From Mercurialis annua (lineage: Eukaryota > Streptophyta > Magnoliopsida > Malpighiales > Euphorbiaceae), in NCBI RefSeq assembly GCF_937616625.2, contig NC_065570.1, positions 64,321,665 to 64,385,664 of the forward strand: a DNA stretch of 64,000 nt. The letters run 5' to 3'. Made by a program: the position numbers and the translations under genes. Below the pieces are notes generated by a model, which worked only from the letters and a program-made list of their open reading frames with translations, ran no database searches and was not told the DNA's origin. Shown one piece after another: positions 44,165-55,468 of this stretch. The stretch's first letter is position 1. The number at the start of each line of letters is the position of its first letter.

Positions 44165-46082
44165 ACAGGTTCAATTTGAAGATTTTCGCAGTGACGATAT
44201 CATTTACAGTGAATAGTTCTGTCTTGGGAAAACGTTTGAGAATGATGTTGAGGCAATTAACTGGATAAAATGAATTGGTATTTGTATTGGCTTCGAGTTG
44301 GTTTTCTCTTCTCATAAAAATGGGGGGACACGAAAGATTCTGAAATGTGCCTAGGGTGAGCGGTACAGAGGATCATACACAGATTCAGATTCCTCTACAC
44401 GAAAGAATACAAAGACGAAAGCCTGCAAATGCACTTTCAAAATTGGGGTGAATTGTTTTGGCAATACATGGATTATTGTTGCAAAGGCTGAGATTACGAG
44501 AATGCACAACCATGCTTTAGCTGTGTATCTTGAGGGATTTCGTCAGATGAGTGGACTAAGTCTTGTATCCAAACTGATTGTGATGGATATGAGTGCGGCA
44601 CAAAACTAAGCCGTTAGCTATTTTGGCGGCCCTGCAAGAAAAAAATCAATCTGATAACCCCACTAAAATACAAATGTACAACTAGAGAGACAATTTGAGG
44701 AAGTCTAGTTTTGAGGGCAGAGACGTGGTGGGTCATTTTATCATATGGCTTTGGTAAATAATTATGTACATTGGACGCTTGATGATCAGGATACAAATGT
44801 CTTGACTCACATTTTCATGGCGTATCCAGAGTGTGTGAAGTTTCTCTGAGGCTACTACTGGGTGATCGGTATGTATTCCACATACAAAATCAATAAGTAC
44901 CATATGCATTATTGGGATGAATCCATGCAAAAACAATTTTCTCATAGCATATGCAATTATGAAGGATGAAATTGAGGGGAGTTATAGATGGGTGTTAGAG
45001 AGGTTGAGGTACTTGATTGGCGATGATGTGCAGCCAAGTGTTATTTTTACTGATCGGAAGTTGGGGCTGATTAGACCAGTGAGAGAGATATTTCCACATA
45101 CTTCTCATTTGCTTTGTACGTGGCATATAAACAAGGATATATAAGACAGAGTATACAAAATATGTGGAAAAGATATAACTTTTGTTAAAGCTTTCAATAA
45201 CAAGAGGTGGATAATAATATTTCAAGCTCAAACAAAGGAATAGTATGAGAAAGCTGTGTCAAGCATGAAAGATCAAACTATAGCGTTTCCAAAGGTGACA
45301 AATTATCTTGAGCGAGCATGATTGGTACATAAAGAGAAGTTCATTTCATGCTGGACAAATAATGTACTATATTTTGGAAACACCACTACATGTAGAGTGG
45401 AGAGTGCACATGTTCAGCTAAAGCAGTGGGGTCTTTATAGGCGTTCGACGTTAATTTTTCCCATTCAACTACGTGTCGTGCAAAGTGTACCATTACTATC
45501 TAGTTTTAATCTAGGAGGAACTGATGCGTATGAAAGATTTGAGTACCGATGTCTAGGATCGATGTGGTTGTGTGCTGAGAACAACACATCATATTTCGTG
45601 TGCATGTGAGCTGGGAGAACTGATAGATTCAGGTTCCACAGAAAACATTTGGTATACTAATCATAAATATTAATGTTGTTATTAAAAGTTAATATAATTG
45701 TGATGTATTATTATCAGGTGCCCCGATCAGTCTAGACAGTATCCATTCATTTTGGAAAACGCTTGTTATTATTGATAGGGTGGACACATCTGAACAGCCC
45801 GGTTGTGCTGTTGAGTCAGAGGATCACCAGTATTTTAAAGGGATTTTTGGGGAGCTGATGACCCAGGATCGCTCTATGGTGCGTAATATATCTCTTATGA
45901 TCTGCGATCGAGTTCACCCAGAAGAATCAAGTTACAGTGAACCTGAAGTGAAAACCACAATTAGAGGAAGACTGAAGGGACTTTATCTACCAAGCGGAAC
46001 TCGAGTGCTTAGGAGTACAATCAAAGGGGGTCATGGCCGTGCTAGGTCATCCCGAGGTCGGGATTACACCATTCCTACATCA
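44165..46082 (+). pseudogene. FAR1/MULE-type transposase, degenerate
   Basis: The DNA-binding N part is recognisable (KACKCTFKIGVNCFGNTWII, then HNHALAVYLEGFRQMSGLSL). The MULE transposase core follows: NVLTHIFMAYPECVKFL, STYKINKYHMHYWDESM, CKNNFLIAYAIMKDEIEGSY, PSVIFTDRKLGLIRPV, HTSHLLCTWHINKDI and ESAHVQLKQWGL. A later block (RGRLKGLYLPSGTRV) is the linker to the OTU domain. At least six stops or frameshifts break it. The first catalytic Asp (DSTYKTN in relatives) is Tyr here (TAT at 44874), while the second Asp (TDR) is kept. The coding frame ends at a donor (TCAG, then GTAAATTT) near 46083; the OTU exon follows after an intron. Confidence 0.85.
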
Positions 46083-46136
46083 GGTAAATTTTACATAATA
46101 ATATTGTTAATATATACTTTTCATATATTTATATTT

Positions 46137-46504
46137 GGGTTAATTCCATATGAAATCACCACCTTATATGTCTTTTCATTTTAATCACGTCCTTTAAAAA
46201 GTGTCAAATAAAATCACCACATTTCATTTTTTTGCAAATCTATCACGAATGTGAAAATTTGGTGTATCTTTGTTGACTTGACAACCAGAATCAACAAGAA
46301 AAGAGTAAGAGGAATGTATTTTGTGTATTAATAGGGCATTAGTCAAACTAAAACATTTATTTGGAAGAAAAAGACATCGAATTTTACTCATCGATGATAG
46401 ATTTGCAAAAAAATGAAAGGTGGTGATTTTATTTGACACTTTTTAAAGAACATGATTAAAATGAAAAAACGTGTAAAGGTGGTGATTTTATATGGAATTA
46501 ATCC
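46137..46504. mobile_element. foldback MITE in the MULE gene intron, 9-bp TSD
   Basis: Left end GGGTTAATTCCATATGAAAT, right end the complement of GGATTAATTCCATATAAAAT; arms over 110 bp with AATCACCACC strings. The exact 9-bp duplication TTTATATTT is at 46128-46136 and 46505-46513. Lies wholly within the intron (46083-47425), so it did not break the transposase-OTU frame. Confidence 0.92.
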
Positions 46505-46553
46505 TTTATATTTTTAATATATTTTTTTATAATAATATTGTTGATATACTTTT

Positions 46554-47388
46554 GGCTATTAACCACCAACGGTCCTCGACCTTTACCCCAAATTTTCTTA
46601 AACCCCGTATACTTTCAAAAGCTTCCCTAAATCCCGCAACCTTTAAGGCGGCGCACATTCATGGTCCTTATGGACAAAAATACCCCTCAGCGCCGTCATT
46701 TTTTGGCGGCTGTCATTAAAAAAAATAATTGGTGGCGCCATGTCAGCTGACACGTCATCAAAATACCCTAAAAAATTAAAAAACCAAAAATACCCCCAAA
46801 TTAATATTTGAAAAAAAATCTAACCAAACCATAATCATCAATTTAAACCCAATCCAACACCCGACCCAACCCACCGACCCAACTCATCCAACCCCTCCGG
46901 TTGTCTTCTCACCTGAGAAGACTTTGAGAAGTTCGTCTTTTCAAACGAGCTAAGAAGACCGGTGGTATTCTCGGCTCGTCTGAAAAGACGTTGTTCTTGA
47001 AGGAATTGATTCTGTTTCATCAAGAAAAGCTGACCGAAGTGCGTTGGCAGAGGGCAGCAGCGGCCGACGGTGGCGGAGGGTGGCGCGGTCTACGGTGATA
47101 GATAAATTAACTGGGTGGGTTGGATTCGATTGAGTGTGGTTGGGTTTGATTGAGTTTTTAGGGTTATTTTGGGTGTTTTGTTTTTATATTTATTGACGTG
47201 TCAGTGGACACCTGGCGCCGCCATTTTTTTTTAGATTTACAGCCGTTAAAAAATAAGAGGTATTTTCGTCCATAAGGGCCGTGAATGGTGCTGCCATATG
47301 GATTAGGGGGTTTAGGGAAGCTTTTGAAAGTATAGGGGGTTTACGGAATTTTGGGGTAAAGGTCGAGGACCGTTGGTGATTATTACCC
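46554..47388. mobile_element. foldback element with central hairpins, 9-bp TSD
   Basis: Left end GGCTATTAACCACCAACGG, right end the complement of GGGTAATAATCACCAACGG; arms about 200 bp with CCTCGACCTTTACCCC. The exact 9-bp duplication TATACTTTT is at 46545-46553 and 47389-47397. The middle holds GTCTTCTCACCTGAGAAGAC, a perfect palindrome with a 2-nt centre (46903-46922), and the inverted pair CGTCTTTTCAAACGAGC / GCTCGTCTGAAAAGACG. These resemble the cores of the 33774 array. It lies in the MULE intron, 49 bp from the previous foldback. Confidence 0.92.
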
Positions 47389-47425
47389 TATACTTTTCTA
47401 TATAATAATATTGTTAACATTGCAG

Positions 47426-48030
47426 ATTCTATCCAGGATGCCCACCTTAGTCTAGGATTCATTTTTCTGTTTATTTCATAGTATGTCGACGTGATTGGTG
47501 ACGGCAACTGTGGATTCCGTGTTGTGGCGGATTATGTATACGGTGACCATAATATGTCGGGTTTGACAAGAAGAAACATTGCAAACAAACTAGCATGCAA
47601 CCGTGACCTGTACAAGCGTCTTTCCACTGATGGGATCGACCAGACCATCGCACGTATTAGGTGGGAAAGAGGTTCTTGTACTAGTGGACACTGGATACAG
47701 GTAGCGAATGACTTGTTCCTTATTGCCACCCTTTTGAATACGGCTATAATTTTATTACAAGGCGGGACTAGCTCAAAGTCGCGTCGGGGTTCTTATACAG
47801 TTTTTCCTTTACATGCATCTGAGCTCGACACACGACGGTTGATAGAGATGGTCACACTAAATTTAGGTAGTTACTCTCACTTTATTCGTCTAAATTTAGC
47901 TAGTAATTTCCCTGTCCCGCCTATTGTCACAATGTGGTTTAGAGACATGGATCATAATGTTGCATCTTGTGATAGACTCTATGATAATAGGAGAGAACAA
48001 TGGGATAGATTGTCAGCTGCGTCTGTTTGA
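47426..48030 (+). pseudogene. OTU-like cysteine protease exon of the MULE gene
   Basis: After an acceptor (GTTAACATTGCAG) the frame runs to an in-frame TAG at 47479, then continues VDVIGDGNCGFRVVADYVYG with the OTU active-site block Asp-Gly-Asn-Cys (Cys at 47509). The partner His is in LGSYSHFIRLNL (CAC at 47878), and the tail PVPPIVTMW, EQWDRL is usual for the OTU-like C-terminal domain of FAR1/MULE-type proteins. The domain itself (about 180 residues) is intact apart from the one upstream stop. OTU proteases cleave ubiquitin-like modifiers; inside transposons their role is unknown. It is downstream of and in the same orientation as the transposase. Confidence 0.85.
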
Positions 48031-48231
48031 GTTGGGTGTGACGATTTAATTCAGAACTTATTATTATGGGTGTTAGTATTATGTATGTTATTATTATACG
48101 AATTACAAAATAGAGAACAAACTCCAAAATACAAAATACATAATAAAAAAACATAATATTTAACAAAGTACGGAATGTAAAAACATAATACATAACATAA
48201 TACAATATACAACAAAACGTGATGCACAGAC

Positions 48232-51200
48232 TAAAAAACCGAACAATCGCAATCAGCCATCCGCCAATGTTCCATGGCTCGCTCCAAATCAGAGGCATAC
48301 TCATCTGTGAGCTGCTCCAACTCAGGATTGCCATCTACCGTGCAGGTGAGGAATCTATGGCTCAAGCTAGTCACATAGTTAACCCACTACAAAACGAAAA
48401 AATAGTTTGCAATGTGAGTTAAACAATTAAATATATATGTTATTTACTAAGTTAAAAAACTTACATATTAGGTGTTGGAGAGAGAAGGAATGCCTCGTGA
48501 AGCTGCTACATCAATGTTTAGAAGTTGAGGATGAAAATATCGGGAGTACCAGTCCATGCACTCTGAAACACATGCTCCAACAATAATAGTCACTCGATCG
48601 AAGCACGTGAAAGGAAGTATGTAACTGTAAGGAAAAGTACGCCAACTATCAATCGCAACAATCTTATCCATCTCTAGCGTGTACCTAAGCCATCTCCATG
48701 ACCTGACGGCCTTCATGGGCCAAAAAATAGGAGGCGGTATGTTCTGCATATAACCGAGTTGACGCAAAATCCTGCTAGGCATGTATGGCTCTAAGATGTC
48801 TCTGTACCGTATCCAACCAATGTATGCAGTCCTTTGAACCGAAATAGCGGGGTCGACACCAAAAGGCAGCCACATCACCTGTTCAAAATACAATAAAAAA
48901 TAAGAAATTAGTAAAACAACAACTAAGTAATTAAATTTACATAGCTCTTCTGCAGTCACCTGCTTTATACGGACACGCAATGCGTGAAGCCGGCTATCCA
49001 TGTTCTCTATAACCGATAAGCTATAACTGCAAGCTCGAGGAGTTTCAGAATCGATAATCATCTGCTCTCGCTGGGATCGGAAGAATGGAAAGTACTAATA
49101 TATCCATGCCTGAGTAGTGAGGCATACAGACAAACCATAACAATCTTTCTTAGAAGCCACTCCTAGCTGACGATATAGGTACACTAGTGTAGCAGAGCCC
49201 CATGAGTAATAAGGTGCATATGTCAATCCATCCCTCACCTCCCAAAGGCATGCTGGTCTAATCTGGTAGCCACTCTTATCCATAAACAAGGTGCAACCTA
49301 ACATAAGCCAAAATCTATGCTATGGCCTCAATCTCAGCAGTTCGACCCAACTCCGACTACAAAAACTGATCACCAAGTCAATCAAAATCCCTCCCTGAGC
49401 CATATGTTTGGTTCCCTCATGTAATAGCCCCTCTGTACTGATACTGTCACGACCCAATTTCATGAATCGTGACCGGCGCTAGGGTATGGGTATGGTTGTA
49501 CCAAAACCCGTAGCAAGCCTCGCGGAAATCAAATAATCATTTAAACCTGCAGAAAACTGCTCGGGGGCAACCGAGACTCCAACCTAGGTCTATCAATTTA
49601 TATTACAGTTCTAATATAAATAACTTCAATATCTTAAATGTTCAACATCATGCCTTATATATAACAATATCGTAATCCAGAGTAATCATGCCAAATATAA
49701 TAATCAAATATATCGACAATCCGAAAGTGTAGTATCAAATGAAATAAATAACTAGTTCTACTGCGGTCTAAGAGTTTGAAAACAAAAACTAGTTTAAATA
49801 ACATAATAACCTCCGAGGAATCAAAAGAATCGGAGTGGACCGGCTTTCAAATCATAAACCTGGAAAATTTGGGAAAATAACGGGGTCAGATATACTGAGA
49901 TGAGTTCGCAATACTATTTACATTTATTAAGTTTAAAACCCTTAAATCAAAACATTTTTATACTAATATAATATGATTATGGAAAACAGTATTGAAATGA
50001 TCCCAGCGTGAGTATGACATAGCATACCGATAAACCCAGAGTGGACGGGAACAAATCCTCGTCATATAAATATACCAGCGTAAGCAAGACTTTAGTCTGC
50101 TGTTTCCCAGAGTACTTACCGGTGCACACAGTCTCGATACAAGCCTATCGAGTAGCTCGTTTCAATCCAGTTCCATAATCCGTAAAAACAGTTTACAAAC
50201 ATTTATAATATTAAAATATGATGCGGTACTTAATAAAGCGGTAAATAGCACTACAAACTCACTGCTTGCTTATCCACGTGATCTTGGCAAACAGCTAACC
50301 CTGCGTAGACTCTGAAGCACGAGCAGTCGACGGGTCTAAAATAATAAATAGGTTAAAATCCGTACGACCCCTAACTCTAAGATCACTAGACACCACGTAG
50401 GACTAGCACAATTAAATAACCAGATAAATCACAGAGAAACACAATTCTCAATAAATTGTAATGCCGCAATTAATTCAAGACTATTGAGTTCTCACTTAAA
50501 TCCAATCCGAAAATATTATTAAAATAATATTTAATTGATAAATAAAATCAATTCCTCAAATAGTGGGTTAGCCGAATTTTTCAAAAACTACCAAGCTAAA
50601 CCCACATGTCGGTGACCCAAGTCCAAACCGACCCAACTAATATACCAGAGTTTATAAACCACAGTTTATAATTAATATTAAATAAAATATTAATTAATAT
50701 CAAAATAGAACTCAATAGCTTGAAACTCAAGTAATTAAATATTATCGGCAATTATCTCAATTAATTAAATAACAAACAAAGCTAAAATATAAATTTAATT
50801 CCAAAGGCATTCTAAGCCATAAATATCAATTTAACAATTAAATAATAATTAATAATAATTATTAATTTAATTTTTAAATATTCAAATATATATATATTTT
50901 TTTTGGCCTTAAAAATAATATAATTAATTTGACAAACTTTTAAATAAAATAAAATCCCCAATACTTATTTAATATAGTCAATATAAAAAATTTCGTATAA
51001 CTATAATAAATTTAATATTTAATTTAAACTTAAAATATTAATGCCCGGAGAAATTTCAAATTTTAAATAATATTATTATTTAAAACGCTAATTAATAAGT
51101 CGAAATCAAATTCGCAAATTGAAATCAAAAATCAATTAAAACAGTTAAAAGATAAGTTTAGGAACCAAAAGATTTAAGACACAAAAACTTGATAACCAAA

Positions 51201-53759
51201 GTTATCATTTAGCCAATAAGAATTTGAATGGGCCAACCACACATGGACACCTCCTCATCATCTTCAATTAGCATCCATATCAAACCCAACTTATCATTTA
51301 CAGTAACAGAATCCGATTTGAATGAAACTTTGATAATCAATCTTCAAAAATACTTTAACAATCAAACTTACAATCTAACACAATCTAACAATCTTACATT
51401 AATCAATCACTTTATCAAAATAAAAGATTCAAGCCAATACAATAAGAGAAACCAAAGCCAAAAACTTGAAACCGAGAAAGTAAAACGGATAATCATGAAA
51501 CCGAAGGATAATACTATTTAAGAGTTAAATGACTCTAACATTCAAGCTTATAATCATAATATAGCTTAATCATAAACCCCAAAAGGAAGCAAAATCAAAG
51601 CTACAAGATTTATGGATTCGGCAGTAACTATTAATCAAGCAAAACTCAGAATTGAACAATTAAGTACGGTGAGACGGCGGCGATTAATACGAGTTCGTTT
51701 ACGTACCGTTTGACGAACGAAAGGTGTAGAAACGTAGATGCGTGAGTCTACTTTCACGGGAAATAAACGGAATTGATTTCGACCTCCAAACGGCTGTCAA
51801 ACAAATTAAAATCCCAAGAGGTCGATTTAATATCAAAAACAGAAATTCTTGAAAACGGTAAAACGGCGGCGATTGATACGAGAAATATAACGTACCGTTC
51901 TTCGAAAAAAAAGTTGGGATTTGTAGATATGTTAGTCTTCTATCACTGGAAGGAAGCGGGACCTATTTCGGTTCTGAAACGAAAGAGTAATCAGCGATGA
52001 ACGAAGACGTCGTTTTTGAATAAAACTGAAATTTAGAACCAAAGCTTACCGCTGAGTTTGACTGATGATTGAGAGATGGATTCTCAGTGAAAACGAGAAT
52101 GGAAAACGGCTAGGGTTTGTATATAGAGTGGTAAAGATTTTTGGTTTTCAAAACGTTTTAAAATAGTGAGTAAAACGAGCTGAAAATCCGGAGTGAAAAG
52201 GAGTCGTGCGCGGGCTGAAATCATAGCTAAATGGGGTTAACTAAGGTCTCGTTCGAGAACCTATTTCTCGAACGAGAATCCTTCAATTGAGCTGAAAGTG
52301 AATGAGGAATAGGTCAAAAGTCTGAAATACCCCCCAGACTTAACCAACAACAATAAATCGATCCTTCATCTATACTAAACTTCGATTTAGTCCACAACAC
52401 GAATTCAAATACGTAAACGGCTCAATTAATTTCCGAAACTTGCAAATTAAACTTCAAAATTTTTACGGGATATTACAGATACCTAAAATCTCCACACTAG
52501 TAGCCTAGAGCTGAAGTCTACTAGGATCACCAGAAATCATATATCCCTCTTATGGAATATGAAGAATATGCCACACATCATACAACATAATGGTCATCTC
52601 CCCGAATGACAAGTAAAATAAGCTAGTATCAGGATGCCATCGCTTCACAAATGCAGATAGGAGCGGAATATTCAGGTGATTGAACATAATACCAGGAGAT
52701 GTGCCATACTAGTCTCGTCTATCATCTGTCTAGCTTCGTCTGTGGTGGTCGTATACTGATCTCTCAGCTTCCCAAAAGTTGTATGTGTATTCTAGCACTT
52801 GAGTATGCCTCTCTCCTTTCCATTCCATATCCCACAAGCAATATGTCCAAGGAAACTGGGAATCACACTGCCGTCATGGGGTCCACCTAACACTGGCCCA
52901 CTAACAGTCCAAACATCGTCAACATTTATCTCAGGTTGTTTGCTCGAACCTGAAATTATGATTGCAATAATTAATACAAATTTAAAGTTTTATTAGTATT
53001 GTTAAATTAACACAATAGTTAAATTATATTTACCTGATGACGATCCAACAACGAACCGTCCATCTCTCCCCTTCCTCCGTCGAGAAACATAGACTGGTCA
53101 TGAATCCTCTGAACTATGCAGATCATCATCCATCAGCATATCATCAAACACATCATGTGGCTCACTAGGTCTCCCAACAGCAGCAGTCCACGTCTGTTGT
53201 CTCTGTCGTCAGGCAGAGGTGTTCATGTTACGAGATCGGACATGTCGAGCTCCCGACCCCTCAACATCCAGAGCTAACTATAGCCGTCGAGCAGTAATAG
53301 TTTTTCCTCTAATAGGTCCTCTACGCTGCAATTATCAATATAAATTAATATTAATTAAATTACACTATTTAAATTAAATAAATAAAATTAAACAAAGTAA
53401 ATAAATAAAAAAAATTAAATTCAACTAATTAATTTAGACTAATTAAACTAAATAATATATCTAAAAAAATATATTTTATTTAACTAAATAATAAAATTAT
53501 ACTAATTAACTGATTATAACCCTTAACCCTAAACTAATAATACTTTATATTTAATTACACTAAACTAAACTAATTAATTATAATTAATGTAAACTAATTA
53601 ATTTTATTTTATTTTAATAAATAAATATATTATTTTAGTTAAAACAAATAAATCTGGAGGCGGCTCAGAAAAAACAATTGAAAACCGTTAAAAAAATTAA
53701 ATTTAAAAACGAACACTTACCGGAGGTTCCCGTCCTCTATCTCGGATAGATTCCGACAT
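48232..53759 (-). pseudogene. plant mobile domain (PMD, MAIN/PP7L-like) gene, interrupted
   Basis: Start ATG at 53759 (MSESIRDRGREPP) with a donor right after 53721; exon 2 at 53325-53034 (linker, three stops); exon 3 from 52949 with GPVLGGPHDGSVIPSFLGHI, IWNGKERG and SAFVKRWHPDTSLFYLSFGE, MTIMLYDVWHILHIP. The frame is then split by the solo LTR 49445-52477. It resumes at about 49439 (CTLFMDKSGYQIRP, YSWGSATLVYLYRQLG), then VMWLPFGVDP and PSRILRQLGYMQNIPPP (48878-48468, after an 81-bp intron), and a terminal exon 48386-48232. These are PMD landmarks (FGEMTITLxDV, LFxDKSG, RVLRQFGxxQxIP). It was probably captured as cargo by the MULE. Frameshifts and stops show it is dead. Confidence 0.8.
49445..52477 (-). 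mobile_element. solo LTR (about 3.0 kb) in the PMD gene
   Basis: Plus strand: starts TGTCACGACCC and ends GGGATATTACA; on the minus strand it thus reads TGTAATATCCC to GGGTCGTGACA, like the LTRs at 57070 and 10415. The exact 5-bp duplication GATAC is at 49440-49444 and 52478-52482. No primer site or genes follow. A TATA-like TTTGTATATAGAG string lies near 52115. The segment around 50225-50290 (TAATAAAGCGGTAAATAG and CACTGCTTGCT) matches the reverse complement of 58085-58150. Confidence 0.88.
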
Positions 53760-53896
53760 TTTTACTCGAAATTGTCCCGATCCATTCTTCTTGTTTGAGT
53801 GTGAGTTAGAGAGGATTTGAATATGGATATTTAGGTAAAAAAATAGAGGCGCTATCTAGTAATTTAGGGGCAGTAAATAGTAGTCCACTTTATTTT

Positions 53897-54181
53897 CTTA
53901 ATTCCTTCATTATTACTGTTTGCTTCTCCTGAAAATATGGGAAAATGCAAAAACGTTTTGGTTTGTTAGTATTTTAGATTTAATTGAGCTTTAATTAGGA
54001 TTAATTGTGATATATAATTAACTAAGAGATTAATTAGACTTAATTTAGAAAGAAGGCAAAAGAAATCCCTAACTTTTCATTCATTAAACTTATAATTAAT
54101 TTGGACTAGTTAGAATTTTGATTAAGATTAAATAAAGTTAATTAGGGTTACTTACACTTAATTAGAATTAATTATTTAAAT
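53897..54181. other. internal DNA of the split foldback element
   Basis: TTAATTAG-rich sequence of the type found in the middle-right part of the 39151-39913 element. It connects the MULE's right end to the next nested foldback. No gene. Confidence 0.6.
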
Positions 54182-54498
54182 GGCTAATTCTTTGGAAAAA
54201 AAAACCGCACCTTTTAGCACAAATTCGTTTGCACCCTCATCTTAAAAAATTCTCAATTTTGCCCAAATTAACATCTTTTCGTTTTCAATTGCATCCCAAA
54301 AAGCTAAATTGACATCTTTTCACTTGAAAAAAGTTCAAATCAATATTTTATATTTTAATATATATTTTAAATAGTCATCAAAATTAAAATTTCAATAATA
54401 AAATCTTCTCTAAAAATTATTTCAAAAATTAATAAATTTCACATCCAATTTTATTCAATCTTACCGTCTGATTGCAAAATTAATCAAATTAAATTTTA

Positions 54499-55468
54499 GG
54501 CCAAATCCATCCTCAGGTCCTCTACTCTTCACCTTTTTTTCAATAAGTCCCTCTACTTCAATTTATCGTTTACGAGTCCCTTAAATTTCAATTTCATTGT
54601 TATTATACACTTTTATGGGTGTAATTAGGAGAGTGTACCTCACTCTCCGTTAATGAGAGTGTGAAAAAACAAATATGACATTTTAACTTTTAAATAAAAT
54701 AAAAAATACCTTAAAGTCCTTATATTTAGTTTATACTACATTAAAATCCTTCTACTTACTCTACAAATCAAAATCAAACCCAATTTTTTTTTAAATTAAT
54801 TAATTATATTATTGTAAATTTATATATTTATATTATTAATAGTTTAATTTATTTTGAAACTTAATTTTTATTTTAAAATAAAATTTAATTCGTAATTGTA
54901 AGCCCGCCATCGTCTTTTTCCCCACTCCGATCAGCACCCGTATAAATTTTATTTAATTAATTATAAAAATTTAATTTTAATTTATTTAAATATTAATTTA
55001 AATCGAATTTTTTTTAATGCCGGAAAATAAATATTCGGCCGGCCACCACCGCAAAGTGGTGGCCTTTCTTTCCTCCATTAATGGAGGAAATTGCCGTTTC
55101 TCCATTAAAGAGGAAACCACCGCTGGTTTCCTCCATTAATGGAGGAGAGACATGGTCTCTCCTCTATTAATGGAGGAAAGAAGGCCACCACTTTTCAGTG
55201 GTGGCTGGCCAAAAACTTTTTGTCCAATTTTTGTTGTTGAAAAAAGTGTTATTTGGTCCTCTAATTTTAGCCGCATTACATTTTTTTTGTTTTGATTTAA
55301 CATAATTTATTATTTAACGGAGAGTGTAGCACAATCTCTGCATTCCATGTGTCAAGGGGTATAAAAACAACAAAAATAAATGTACGGGATTTAAAAACGA
55401 CAAATTGAAGTATGTGGACCTGATGAAAAAAAGATAAAGAGTAGAGGGATCCGAGCATAAATTTGGCC
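54499..55468. mobile_element. foldback element with palindrome cluster, 9-bp TSD
   Basis: Left end GGCCAAATCCATCCTCAGG, right end the complement GAGCATAAATTTGGCC; arms about 110-150 bp (strings such as CCTCTACTCTTCACC and TCAATTTATCGTTTA). The exact 9-bp duplication TAAATTTTA is at 54490-54498 and 55469-55477. The centre has four CCTCCATTAATGGAGG-type palindromes (55072-55176) between two GGCCACCAC hairpins. It also holds the module GAGAGTGTACCTCACTCTCC (54629-54648), identical to 33446-33465. Confidence 0.93.
55039..55209. repeat. palindrome cluster, four units plus flanking hairpins
   Basis: Perfect 16-bp palindromes CCTCCATTAATGGAGG at 55072 and 55130, a variant with CCTCTATT at 55161, and a diverged copy at about 55100; spacing 28-31 bp with variable spacers. 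Borders: GGCCACCACCGCAAAGTGG (left) and the GGCCACCAC ... GTGGTGGC hairpin (right). Design is like the array at 33774-34143 but the sequence differs. Confidence 0.88.

Larger units (their letters stand above)
43679..53887. mobile_element. Mutator-like element (MULE) carrying transposase/OTU and PMD genes
   Basis: Terminal inverted repeats of about 50 bp, diverged: left GGATATTACTAAATAGTGAC, right (as complement) GGACTACTATTTACTGCCCC, both continuing to a GCxCCTCTA block. The 9-bp flanks are ATTTATTTT (43670-43678) and CTTTATTTT (53888-53896), 8 of 9 identical. It carries a plus-strand transposase plus OTU gene (about 44165-48030) and a convergent minus-strand PMD gene (53759-48232). Three later insertions lie inside: foldbacks 46137-46504 and 46554-47388, and a solo LTR 49445-52477. 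Removing them leaves about 5.97 kb. All genes have disabling changes. Confidence 0.82.

Noticed and set aside
47491..48030. A host OTU deubiquitinase gene
   Set aside because: It lies between MULE ends, follows a transposase in the same orientation, and has an in-frame stop just upstream; it is the transposon's own domain.
48468..49061. A host MAIN-like PMD gene
   Set aside because: The full gene model lies within the MULE, has several stops and frameshifts, and is split by a solo LTR.
51228..51521. A 97-codon ORF in the 49445 LTR
   Set aside because: Asn/Lys-rich frame in AT-rich LTR DNA with no homology that I recognise.
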